NCBI GenBank assembly: GCA_034932685.1 | Contig: JAYFOM010000018.1 | Location: 1 to 64,000, forward strand | Source: JAQUCI01 sp034932685 | GTDB taxonomy: Bacteria; Bacillota_I; Bacilli_A; Erysipelotrichales; Erysipelotrichaceae | Length of the DNA: 64,000 bases | Direction of reading: 5' to 3' | In this document: positions 16,705 through 25,058 of the stretch, in pieces | Position numbering within the stretch: position 1 is the stretch's first letter | Layout: the number at the start of each line of letters is the position of its first letter | Translations under genes and position numbers: made by a program | The notes under the pieces: generated by a model | Told to the model about the DNA's origin: nothing | Database searches by the model: none | What the model saw: the letters and a program-made list of their open reading frames with translations, nothing else

Positions 16705-16723
16705 GTCACGGTAGGTGAGAAAT

Positions 16724-16951
16724 ATGGAAAAAGAAATTATTAAAGTATTAGAAAAAATCCGTCCTTACATCCAAAGAGATGGTGGCGACGTGGAATTTGT
16801 CAGAGTAGATGAGAATGGCGTAGTGACAGTGCGAATGTTTGGCGCCTGTGTCGATTGTATGGCTCTTGATACTACATTAAAAGAAGGTATTGAAGTCACC
16901 CTGATTGAGGAAGTACCTGGCGTAACTCAAGTTGTGCTTGACATATTCTAA
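16724..16951 (+). CDS. NifU-like C-terminal-domain Fe-S scaffold/carrier
   Basis: The 75-residue protein corresponds to the NifU C-terminal (Nfu) domain: IRPYIQRDGGDVEFV, then GACVDCMALDTTLKEGIE with the paired Cys of the CxxC cluster site, and an ending EVPGVTQVV. It holds and delivers [4Fe-4S] clusters. Free-standing Nfu proteins of this size (YutI type) are common in Bacillota. The start at 16724 follows TAGGTGAG; a GTG three codons earlier is inside that site. Followed by its own terminator. Confidence 0.92.
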   Translation: MEKEIIKVLEKIRPYIQRDGGDVEFVRVDENGVVTVRMFGACVDCMALDTTLKEGIEVTLIEEVPGVTQVVLDIF

Positions 16952-16955
16952 AGCT

Positions 16956-16986
16956 AAAAGTGATACGAATTGAGTATCACTTTTTT
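16956..16986 (+). terminator. Terminator after the NifU-like gene
   Basis: AAAAGTGATAC with GTATCACTTTT around a seven-base loop; six T follow the GC part of the stem. Confidence 0.9.
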
Positions 16987-17027
16987 ATTGTACGTATAAA
17001 GCTGTATAAATCTAATAGTGACCTTCT

Positions 17028-17750
17028 TTACATGAAATTGAACGAAAATGTAAAGAACTCAGCGAAAACTGATCCAACAATCATAGGAATTTTCTTAGCT
17101 TGCTCAGAAAAAACTAAATAAACTGGATCTCCTAAATAATCGACATTCTTTGTCGGTCCATTAAATGGCATTCCAATTCCTTTATGATCAATATGGACAT
17201 TAAGATATGCATCAGCTATTCCCTGTTGTTTAAATGTATGAATCTTCTCAATTTCATTATTATTAATGCCTAACACCTCAAGCATTCTTTCCACATTTTT
17301 CGACATATCTCTACCAGCATCAGTAAGTTGATGACCCATTGTACCACTCATGATCATTACTTTCGAGTATAGTCCTGTTGATGCTGGCATATTCATTTCT
17401 GAAACAGCTTTTGCTCCACCACCATAAAACCAAACTATTGCTGGTATTTTTACATTGTTATCAATGTTATCTGTCCAAACATTTATATTGCGACAATCTT
17501 CTGATTACGGCCAAAAACGATGTGAGTTCTTCAGGTTATTACCAATCCTATCTGATAAAAAAGGATATGATATAACCATAGCTAACAGTTTCCTTTACCC
17601 CTTCCCGTTTTTTAATCGCAACAGGTGGCATAAATCTACTAGCTTGTGCGTAATCGATACCATAAAAATGATAAACACCACTATCTTTGAACCCTCTAAT
17701 CAATCCTTTTGATGTTTTACTGTTGTACTTCTTCGGCGTTTGAAATCCAT
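17028..17750 (-). pseudogene. Remnant of a type B carboxylesterase
   Basis: Translation of the minus strand in pieces aligns with the two intact esterases at 21983-23512 and 23525-25057. The order is an N-terminus like MSFEHGK with a frameshift, GLIRGFKDSGVYHFYGIDYA, RFMPP, a stop inside the HRFWP segment, VWFYGGG, then a jump straight to AKAVSEMNMPASTGLY. About 88 residues between the HGGG oxyanion motif and the GQSGGG nucleophile motif are gone, and the join is at a GGTGGTGGAG-like sequence present at both ends in the intact copy. The catalytic Ser is lost and the reading frame ends after VGSVFAEF, near residue 330 of 510. Clearly non-functional. Confidence 0.88.
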
Positions 17751-17793
17751 CTTAATTTCTACTTATCGTAGAGTAATTTATTTAAATAATTTC

Positions 17794-18978
17794 TTAAAGT
17801 TCGACTTTTGCGATAATTTTGGATTTCTTATGATCAAAATAGTAATAGACTACTAATCCTACTATTAGCATTGCTGAGTATAATAAAAACATTGATTCAT
17901 AATCGGTTTTCATGACCACATAGCTTGCAAAGATCGGACCAAGTGCATTACCTATATCTTGACCAATCAAACAAGTTGATATTGCAACACCATTACGTTT
18001 TATACCTAATTTTTTAATCGATTCAGCTTGAATTGCCGGTGTACCATTGCCTTGTCCAACAGCTTTAAATACAGCTGCGATCAAAACTGGAAAAAGCGTA
18101 TATGATTTCGCAAGCAATGCCATACCCAAAGCATAGAAAAGAAAAGCGGGATATAAAATAACCCTAATTCCTTTAAGATCTTGAATACGACCAGCAAACG
18201 GTTTCATTACCAACATCGCTACTGAGTAAACCGTGAAAAACAATGCAATATTTGCTATGCCTCTTACAACTCCAAAATTTACTAGATAGTAAGATATGAT
18301 GCCATTGCCAAAAGAGAACAATGCGATCATTACAACATACAGTAACAATTCTTTCGCAAAGAAATTATTGAAACTGATGCTCACTTTACCATTCTCATCT
18401 TTTTCACTTACATATTTGTAAGGAACTATTTGAATTATCACCAAACAAACAATACATAAAATTGCTGAACATAGAAAAATTGGTTCAAATCCATACACTG
18501 AAGATATCATTGTTCCAAGTTGAGGACCAATCATCGTTCCTAAAAGCATGGCAATACCCATATAACTGATACCTTCAGCTATTCTGTTCTTTGGTATGAA
18601 TGAAGTCGCAAATGCCATACTAATAGTTCCACTTATAGCAAATGCAATACCATGAATCACTCTTACAAAAATAACCATAACAAAGTTTACTGAAAATGAG
18701 TACCCAATCATGCAGAGTGCTGTGGCAAGATACGAATAAAACATAAGTTTTTTTCTATTTAGTTTGTCACTCATAGCCCCAGAAAATGGACGAATTACAA
18801 GCGCCACCCACGAAAGAATACTTGATATAATTCCTGTTACTTCAAATGCTACACCTTTTGATTCTAAAAAAATAGGCATAGAAGGATTTACCATAAAAGA
18901 TGAGATACCATTTAAAGCATTAACGATTAATAATAGAATAAATGACATCGTCCAAAGTTTAATATGTTTGCTTTGCAT
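17794..18978 (-). CDS. Major facilitator superfamily transporter
   Basis: A 394-residue, 12-helix MFS carrier. The loop between helices 2 and 3 reads GAMSDKLNRKKLM, the family's G-x3-D-(R/K)-x-GR-(R/K) site, and a second copy in the C half reads GRIQDLKGIR. PFSGAMSD and the helix-4/5 region MGIAMLLGTMIGPQLG suggest a drug/proton or sugar exporter of the MdtG/AraJ type. The start at 18978 follows GGAGG. It belongs to the sugar/esterase island; an inactivated paralog lies at 26319-26985 beside another esterase. The substrate is unknown; an acyl-sugar or a released acid is possible. Confidence 0.85.
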   Translation of the reverse strand: MQSKHIKLWTMSFILLLIVNALNGISSFMVNPSMPIFLESKGVAFEVTGIISSILSWVALVIRPFSGAMSDKLNRKKLMFYSYLATALCMIGYSFSVNFVMVIFVRVIHGIAFAISGTISMAFATSFIPKNRIAEGISYMGIAMLLGTMIGPQLGTMISSVYGFEPIFLCSAILCIVCLVIIQIVPYKYVSEKDENGKVSISFNNFFAKELLLYVVMIALFSFGNGIISYYLVNFGVVRGIANIALFFTVYSVAMLVMKPFAGRIQDLKGIRVILYPAFLFYALGMALLAKSYTLFPVLIAAVFKAVGQGNGTPAIQAESIKKLGIKRNGVAISTCLIGQDIGNALGPIFASYVVMKTDYESMFLLYSAMLIVGLVVYYYFDHKKSKIIAKVEL

Positions 18979-19065
18979 TAAACCTAACCTCCTTATCATA
19001 AGGGTTTGCTACCATATCTAACCCAATAAACTTACTGCATGTTAAATGAGAAGATAATCTTTCGA

Positions 19066-19965
19066 TTAACTTTCTTTTGGAATGACTGGTAACGTTGTTT
19101 TCGGTAAACCCTTAGATTCAGGAACCCAGCTTTTGCCATGTGATCCGTATATTGAAATCATTTCCTTTAACTTTTCCTTGAAGCCTAACTGTGCAGTCTT
19201 AAATATGAAATATGCTCTATTGCCTTCTAAATCAGCATTTAAAACAGCACTCACTGCAGCCTTGCATAAATCGTTGTTTATATTTACTTTATTTATACCC
19301 AAGCTACACACTTTTCTTAACACTTCATTATCAGTGCCTGATGATCCATGTAAAACAAGTGGAAAGTTGTTCGTTTGTTTTTTGATTTCGATTAATCTAT
19401 CGATGTCAATTACTGGCGTTGAACCTTTCGGATATGATCCGTGTGCTGTACCAATTGCAACAGCCAAGCAATCAACTCCAGTTTGTACAATATATTCTTT
19501 AGCGAATTTTGGATCAGTTAATGCCGCATCTCTATCATGACTATAGTTTTCAGCATGTCCAACATGGCCTAACTCTGCTTCAACAGAAACGCCTACAGCG
19601 TGAGCAAGCTTAACAACCTCTTTAACATCTCTGATATTATCTTCATTTGAGTATGATGATCTATCGATCATTACTGAAGTAAAACCTGCTCTTATCGCTT
19701 TTTGTACTTGTTCAATGCTTGCGCCATGATCTAAATTTATGGCAATTGGAACATTTGATTGTTCTGCAAGTTTTCTTAATTGATGACCAAAAAAGAATAT
19801 GTCAACAGTTGCTCTAAATGCTACATCCAAAATTAATGGTGCTTGCATTTCTTCAGCTGCCTCTATACAAGCCCTTGCTGTTAATTCACTATCAACATTT
19901 GGTGCAGCAACAGCATAATTATCTACATTTGCTCTATCTAATATCTCTTTCATAGTTACTAACAT
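19066..19965 (-). CDS. Class II fructose-1,6-/tagatose-1,6-bisphosphate aldolase
   Basis: The 299-residue Zn-dependent aldolase is of the FbaA/GatY/KbaY family. Zn and substrate residues are visible: INLDHGAS (Asp and His), VEAELGHVG, GTAHGSY (His) and LHGSSGT (His), followed by KVNINNDL for phosphate binding. The product is dihydroxyacetone phosphate and an aldehyde (glyceraldehyde 3-phosphate when the substrate is a ketose bisphosphate). GGAGG precedes the ATG, which overlaps the aldo/keto reductase stop (TAATG). With the PfkB kinase and PTS in the same island it most likely cleaves the sugar bisphosphate they produce. Fructose and tagatose specificity cannot be told apart here. Confidence 0.9.
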   Translation of the reverse strand: MLVTMKEILDRANVDNYAVAAPNVDSELTARACIEAAEEMQAPLILDVAFRATVDIFFFGHQLRKLAEQSNVPIAINLDHGASIEQVQKAIRAGFTSVMIDRSSYSNEDNIRDVKEVVKLAHAVGVSVEAELGHVGHAENYSHDRDAALTDPKFAKEYIVQTGVDCLAVAIGTAHGSYPKGSTPVIDIDRLIEIKKQTNNFPLVLHGSSGTDNEVLRKVCSLGINKVNINNDLCKAAVSAVLNADLEGNRAYFIFKTAQLGFKEKLKEMISIYGSHGKSWVPESKGLPKTTLPVIPKES

Positions 19966-20921
19966 TATAATTTACCTCCAAATTCTAGTTCATTCAATTT
20001 TTTATCAAGCATTTCTTTTTCTTCATCTGTTAGTTCCCAATTAAATGATTCACAATTTTCTATTGCATGTGCGGTAGTTGACGCACCTACAAGACACGTT
20101 GCCACATAGTTTTGTTTAATAGACCAATTTAATGCAATCTGTGATAATGGAACTCCTCTTTTCTCAGCAATTTTATCCATTTCACTCAACAATAATTGTA
20201 TTTTTGAAAAGAATGGTTCGTTATAATAATCATAAAACCGCCAACGTAAATCATTTGACGGAAAATTTGGTTTTGTCCTATATTTTCCGGTTAAAACTCC
20301 AGCTCCCATTGAGCCATAAGTAAATGAATCTATTCCTTGTTTATTACACCATTGCATCAATTCAACATTCTTTTGATCTACCATACAAAACAAAGGTTGT
20401 ATTACATCGATTTTTGCATACTTCATTGCTTCTTCTACCTGTTCTTTATTGAAATTTGATAACCCAATAAATCTTATTGCACCTTTTTCCTTTAGAATGT
20501 TTAATGCTCTCATTGTTTCTTCAATAGGAGTATTATTATCGGGCCAATGAACAAAGTAAAAATCAATATGGTCTGTTCCTAAATTTCTTAAAGAAGATAA
20601 CACTTCGCGCATAACGTTCGCAAAACTTGTATCTCTTCTATATGGGTTTAAATAATTGCCAGCTAAACCAAATTTAGTTGCTATTAATACTTTGTCTCTA
20701 TACCCATCTTGCAAAGCCTCGCCTACTAATTGTTCAGCATAACCATTTCCATATACTGGTGCAGTATCAATTAGATTAACACCATTATCTATCATGGCTC
20801 TTATTGCTTTTATTGATTCTTCACGATTTACATCTCCATAATTCTGTCCACCAATCGCCCATGTTCCACTTGCTAAACATGAAACATCTATGTTTGCATT
20901 CTGTAAATGAGTGTATTTCAC
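19965..20921 (-). CDS. Aldo/keto reductase
   Basis: A 318-residue NAD(P)H-dependent TIM-barrel oxidoreductase. Catalytic tetrad segments are visible: NLIDTAPVYGNG (Asp, Tyr), DKVLIATKFG (Lys) and DFYFVHWPDNN (His). RFIGLSNFNKEQVEEA is the family signature and GASTTAHAIENCE binds the cofactor. It starts with GTG at 20921, confirmed by GGAGG upstream and a four-base overlap (GTGA) with the preceding gene. It could reduce an aldehyde released by the aldolase or oxidise/reduce the incoming sugar; the precise step is unknown. Confidence 0.9.
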   Translation of the reverse strand: MKYTHLQNANIDVSCLASGTWAIGGQNYGDVNREESIKAIRAMIDNGVNLIDTAPVYGNGYAEQLVGEALQDGYRDKVLIATKFGLAGNYLNPYRRDTSFANVMREVLSSLRNLGTDHIDFYFVHWPDNNTPIEETMRALNILKEKGAIRFIGLSNFNKEQVEEAMKYAKIDVIQPLFCMVDQKNVELMQWCNKQGIDSFTYGSMGAGVLTGKYRTKPNFPSNDLRWRFYDYYNEPFFSKIQLLLSEMDKIAEKRGVPLSQIALNWSIKQNYVATCLVGASTTAHAIENCESFNWELTDEEKEMLDKKLNELEFGGKL

Positions 20922-21529
20922 TGTTTTTCCTCCTCTTGATTACCTACTTTACTAAAATAGTACTCTGACTTTTTTATGTCTTTTTTATTTACATACATTG
21001 TTGCAACTAGTGTTAAAAGATTATCTTTATCTTCACCTTTAGCTATTTTCAACATTTCTTCAGCTTCATTTAAATACGCAAAACCTTTTTTTACAAATGT
21101 ATCGTTTACCATCATTACGTATTCTTTTAATTGACTATCCTTGCATTCAAGAACTTTTTCGTATGTTTGATCTTTTTTGATGTTATTATCAGTCGAAACA
21201 TAATATGAAAATGCTTTTGAATATAGGTGAGTTTTTTGCTCATCATTCATATTAATCTTTTCTGCTCTGTTTAACATTTCATTTAAAAGTTTCTCATCTT
21301 TGATCAAAATAGCTTTATTAATACTTAAAATTATAAAGTTGTAAATTGGAATAAAGAATTTTGTACTTTTCCTGTTCAATAGTTCATCAAATTGTTCTAA
21401 TTCACCTGCTAAAAACAAATTCATTAATTCATTTTGTCTTTTTTTCTTCATACTAGATAGAATGATTTCAAAAACTACTGAACAAACAAATATTACTGAA
21501 ACAATGATCAAAGCTTTCTTAACATCCAT
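20918..21529 (-). CDS. Membrane-anchored helical-repeat protein of unknown function
   Basis: I do not recognise this family. The 203-residue protein has one N-terminal membrane helix (about 6-25) and a short basic stretch (KKKRQ). After that it is almost all predicted helix, with pairs of Leu- and Tyr-rich helices (LYSKAFSYYVS, LLTLVATMYVNKK) that look like TPR-type repeats. It lies between the PTS IIA gene and the aldo/keto reductase and overlaps the latter by four bases, so it belongs to the sugar operon. It could act as an assembly or sensing partner of the PTS; this is a guess. Confidence 0.7.
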   Translation of the reverse strand: MDVKKALIIVSVIFVCSVVFEIILSSMKKKRQNELMNLFLAGELEQFDELLNRKSTKFFIPIYNFIILSINKAILIKDEKLLNEMLNRAEKINMNDEQKTHLYSKAFSYYVSTDNNIKKDQTYEKVLECKDSQLKEYVMMVNDTFVKKGFAYLNEAEEMLKIAKGEDKDNLLTLVATMYVNKKDIKKSEYYFSKVGNQEEEKQ

Positions 21530-21567
21530 ATATTTCTCCTTATATGCCTAAATATATTAGTAATAAT

Positions 21568-21981
21568 TTAATCTAAAAAGTCATCTCCTTTATCTACATT
21601 CATCGTATTAAGATGAACTATACCACTTCTTCCAGTTTCTACTAATGCTTTAAAATCATATGAATCACTTAATCTATTCCCTAATTGTTCAAGCACAATT
21701 GATAAGTTCATACCTGCAATAATATCTATATCGTTTGACATAAACTGAACACATCTATTGCACGGAGTACCTCCAAATAAATCAGTGAAAACTATTACTC
21801 CCTCACCAGTATCAATATCCTCGATTAAAGAACTAATCTTTTTATCATAATCTTCGATGATATCATCTTGTTCTAAGCATAAATATCCAAATTGTGGAAT
21901 ATCTACTCCCATAAACCATTTTGTAGTTTCAAAAATCCCTTTAGCCATTGGGCCATGGCTTAATAATGCTATACCTTTCAT
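21568..21981 (-). CDS. PTS mannose/fructose-family EIIA component
   Basis: The 137-residue cytoplasmic protein has an EIIA-Man fold. His9 in IALLSHGPMAKG is the phosphorylated residue, and VIVFTDLFGGTPCNR is the second family motif. It accepts phosphate from HPr and passes it to IIB. The start at 21981 follows GAGGAAT; a Met four codons earlier overlaps the esterase stop. It is separated from the IIB-IIC-IID genes by three esterases, but it is the only IIA in the island, so it probably completes that transporter. Confidence 0.9.
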   Translation of the reverse strand: MKGIALLSHGPMAKGIFETTKWFMGVDIPQFGYLCLEQDDIIEDYDKKISSLIEDIDTGEGVIVFTDLFGGTPCNRCVQFMSNDIDIIAGMNLSIVLEQLGNRLSDSYDFKALVETGRSGIVHLNTMNVDKGDDFLD

Positions 21982-21982
21982 A

Positions 21983-23512
21983 TTATTCCTCACTCGTACA
22001 ATGTTTAATACTTAATAAGTATTCAATTAACTCTTTATCAAAATTTTCTCTTACTTCGCACTTTTCACTAAAAATCATTGTTTTTATTGAGTAGCTAGAA
22101 CTTGCTTTCCATTCTATATCATCATCTATTTGCGGCTCTCCTGTTTTAGCAAAACTCAATAAACGATCTGCCATCTCATGTTGAATGTGTTCAGCAACTC
22201 CTTCACCCATATAGGTAGATGGAACCATTTGAATGTTTTTAAACATAAATGCAATATCAGAAGAATGAAGTGCTGTAGACCCATCATTGATTCTAAAAAT
22301 AGGATTAAAGAAATAATTATAAGTTGGTGCACAACCATTATCACATCTGCACTTAATCATGTCACAAGTTGTTTTTCTCATCATTTCAACATCGTATGCT
22401 AAAACATCAATTAATTTATTATTTGGAAATGTTTTCTCAAATAATTCAACAATTTTTACTGTATGATCTTTGCCAAACTTTTCTTCTATAGCTAGCACCA
22501 TTTCTTCTTTAGTCATTGTATTTCTATCATAACATTGCGGAAGATTACTAAATTCGGAGAAATTTGTTCCGATAATTAATGGAGCTTGTTTTGCATGTTC
22601 AGTAAATCCATTGTGAAATGGTTCTCCAATATAATCTTCTGATTTGCTTGGCCCGAAATATTCAACTCCCAACATTCCTAATTCTTTATAAGCTTGAGCA
22701 TAATTTTTTGCTAATACTCTTGGATCAATAGTTTCAATGTCTGTAAAGTTATCATTACTGATTCCTGATTTCATTAGTGTCAATGAAACACATTCTCTCA
22801 TATCTCTACCAAAATCCCACATTGAAGGACCTGAAACACCACTCATAATAAGTCCGCGTTTAAATAAGCCTTTACTTGCTGGCATATTCATAATAGAAGC
22901 AACTTTTGCTCCACCACCTGATTGACCAAATAAAGTGACATTATCTTTATCACCACCAAAATGTTCAATGTTTTTATTTATCCATTTTAATGCAGCCAAT
23001 AAATCCAAGTTTCCTACATTTTTACTTTTTGCGTATTTTTCATCATACTCAGATAAGTCTAAGTAACCTAGGGCATTTAATCTATGATTTAACGTTACAA
23101 CTATAACATCTCCTGTATCACATAAATTATAGCCATCGTATGATTTATGTTCCAAACTTGACCCATAATGGAACCCTCCACCATGAAACCAAACCAAAAC
23201 AGGTCTTCTTACGTCATTATTTATGTTTTTAGTCCATACATTTAAATATTGACAATGTTCACTTGTTGGCCAAAAACGATGAGGGTTTTTTAAGTTATTT
23301 CCAATTGTTTGTTCGCGTAAACTAGGGCATATATATCCATAGCTTGTAGCCTCTTTTAAACCTTCCCATGGTTCAACCTCTTCAGGAGGCATAAATCTTT
23401 TAGCATCTGCATATTTAATGCCGTAAAAATGATATACATCGTTAAATTTAAAACCTCTTAGTAATCCTTTTTCAGTTCTGGCTATTGTATTTTTCCCATG
23501 TTCAAAACTCAT
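21983..23512 (-). CDS. Type B carboxylesterase (copy 1)
   Basis: A 509-residue alpha/beta hydrolase of the PnbA/carboxylesterase B family, with no signal peptide, so cytoplasmic. Residues 110-113 (HGGG) form the oxyanion hole, Ser198 in FGQSGGG is the nucleophile, and LHSSDIAFMF (about 420-430) carries the His. Acid residue: a Glu or Asp about residue 310. It hydrolyses carboxylic esters, possibly of acylated sugars imported by the neighbouring PTS. It is a tandem paralog of the next gene, with long identical stretches such as NVGNLDLLAALKWINKN. A strong AGGAG precedes the ATG. Confidence 0.9.
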   Translation of the reverse strand: MSFEHGKNTIARTEKGLLRGFKFNDVYHFYGIKYADAKRFMPPEEVEPWEGLKEATSYGYICPSLREQTIGNNLKNPHRFWPTSEHCQYLNVWTKNINNDVRRPVLVWFHGGGFHYGSSLEHKSYDGYNLCDTGDVIVVTLNHRLNALGYLDLSEYDEKYAKSKNVGNLDLLAALKWINKNIEHFGGDKDNVTLFGQSGGGAKVASIMNMPASKGLFKRGLIMSGVSGPSMWDFGRDMRECVSLTLMKSGISNDNFTDIETIDPRVLAKNYAQAYKELGMLGVEYFGPSKSEDYIGEPFHNGFTEHAKQAPLIIGTNFSEFSNLPQCYDRNTMTKEEMVLAIEEKFGKDHTVKIVELFEKTFPNNKLIDVLAYDVEMMRKTTCDMIKCRCDNGCAPTYNYFFNPIFRINDGSTALHSSDIAFMFKNIQMVPSTYMGEGVAEHIQHEMADRLLSFAKTGEPQIDDDIEWKASSSYSIKTMIFSEKCEVRENFDKELIEYLLSIKHCTSEE

Positions 23513-23524
23513 AAGATCATTCTC

Positions 23525-25057
23525 CTATCCTACTATCAATTTAAAAGTCTTGATTTTCCCTAATTCTTCCATTAGTTCTTTATCAAAATCAGTTTTTTCT
23601 TCTGTACTTCTATCAAATATCATTGTTGGTAAACTATGATCATTTACTGGATGCCAGATTGATCTACCTTCTAATTGAGGAGCATCATTTCTTGCAAAGT
23701 TTAATAATCTTCCTACCATCTCATATTGTAAATCTTGTTCTTTTCCATCTAAGTAAGTTGATGGAACCATATGAATATTATTGAAAATAAAAGCTATATC
23801 TGTAGAATGTGAAGCAGTAAAACCATCATTTAACTTAAATACTGGGGTAAATAAATAGGAGTATGTTTCAGCGCATCCACTTTCAACTCTAGCTTTACAA
23901 AACTGATATATATCTGGTCTTATACAACAACAATCATAAGTTAAAATGTCAATGATTTTATGACTTGGAAATGCATTAGTGAATAAAGGTATCAATCTAC
24001 TTGCATTTTCTTTACCTAATTCGACTTCAACAGCATGCTCCATCTCCTCATCGTTCATTAAGCTTCTTTCATATTTTGTTGGTAAAGACAAAAACTCAGA
24101 AAAATTTGTTCCAACAACCAAAGGTGCTTTTTTTGCATGTTCAGTAAATCCGTATTCGATTGGATTACCTATATAGTCTTCATTTTTTGTTGGAGCAAAG
24201 AAAGGAATGCCTCTTCCTTTTAATTCTTTATAAGTAGAAATATATGTATCTAAAATTAATCTACCATCCATACTTATTAATTCATCAATGTTATCTTTAC
24301 TTATATTTAATTTATCCAATGTGGCTTTAACTAAATATCGTGAATCAGATTTATGATCTGAAAAAGACTTTGTTCCCTCCAATCCACTCATTACAAATCC
24401 ACGTTTAAACAGTCCTTTGCTTTCAGGCATATTCATAACTGAAATAACTTTGATTCCACCACCTGATTGTCCAAATAAAGTAACATTTTCTTTATCGCCA
24501 CCAAAATGTTCAATGTTTTTATTTATCCATTTTAATGCCGCCAATAAATCTAAATTACCAACATTCTTACTTCTTTTAAATTTATCACCATAATCACTTA
24601 AATCCAAATATCCCCAAATGCTGAGTCTATGATTTAGTGTTACAACAACGACATTCCCAGTGTTACATAAACTATATCCATCATAAGTCTCATGTTCTAA
24701 AGAAGAACCATCAAAAAAGCCTCCACCATGAAACCAAACTAGAACTGGCTTTTTTTCATTATTATTAATATTTTTTGTCCATATATTTAGGTATTGACAT
24801 TGTTCACTTTCAGGCCAAAAACGATGTGGATTTTTAACATTTGTTCCTATCCGATTGAATTGTACATTTGGGCAAATATAACCATAATTAGTCGCATCTT
24901 TAACACCATCCCATTGTTCAACTTCTTCAGGTGGCATGAATCTATTTGCATTTGCGTACTTAACTCCATGATAGTGATATATATCGTTGTACTTAAATCC
25001 TCTTAATAGTCCTTTATCGGTTTGGACTATTGTGTGTTTTCCATGTTCAAAACTCAT
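23525..25057 (-). CDS. Type B carboxylesterase (copy 2)
   Basis: A 510-residue paralog of the downstream esterase. HGGG at about 110-113, the nucleophile motif FGQSGGGIKV and SHSTDIAFIF with the His are all intact. The two copies agree closely in the N-terminal 230 residues and less in the rest, including around the acyl pocket, so they may have different chain-length preferences. It lies 12 bases from copy 1 and directly behind the Fes-type esterase, whose stop overlaps its ribosome site region. A third, dead copy is at 17028-17750. Confidence 0.9.
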   Translation of the reverse strand: MSFEHGKHTIVQTDKGLLRGFKYNDIYHYHGVKYANANRFMPPEEVEQWDGVKDATNYGYICPNVQFNRIGTNVKNPHRFWPESEQCQYLNIWTKNINNNEKKPVLVWFHGGGFFDGSSLEHETYDGYSLCNTGNVVVVTLNHRLSIWGYLDLSDYGDKFKRSKNVGNLDLLAALKWINKNIEHFGGDKENVTLFGQSGGGIKVISVMNMPESKGLFKRGFVMSGLEGTKSFSDHKSDSRYLVKATLDKLNISKDNIDELISMDGRLILDTYISTYKELKGRGIPFFAPTKNEDYIGNPIEYGFTEHAKKAPLVVGTNFSEFLSLPTKYERSLMNDEEMEHAVEVELGKENASRLIPLFTNAFPSHKIIDILTYDCCCIRPDIYQFCKARVESGCAETYSYLFTPVFKLNDGFTASHSTDIAFIFNNIHMVPSTYLDGKEQDLQYEMVGRLLNFARNDAPQLEGRSIWHPVNDHSLPTMIFDRSTEEKTDFDKELMEELGKIKTFKLIVG

Positions 25058-25058
25058 T

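Noticed and set aside
17397..17750. Programmed frameshift or readthrough in the esterase fragment
   Set aside because: There are several lesions, including loss of the catalytic segment and of the last third, so it is decay and not recoding.
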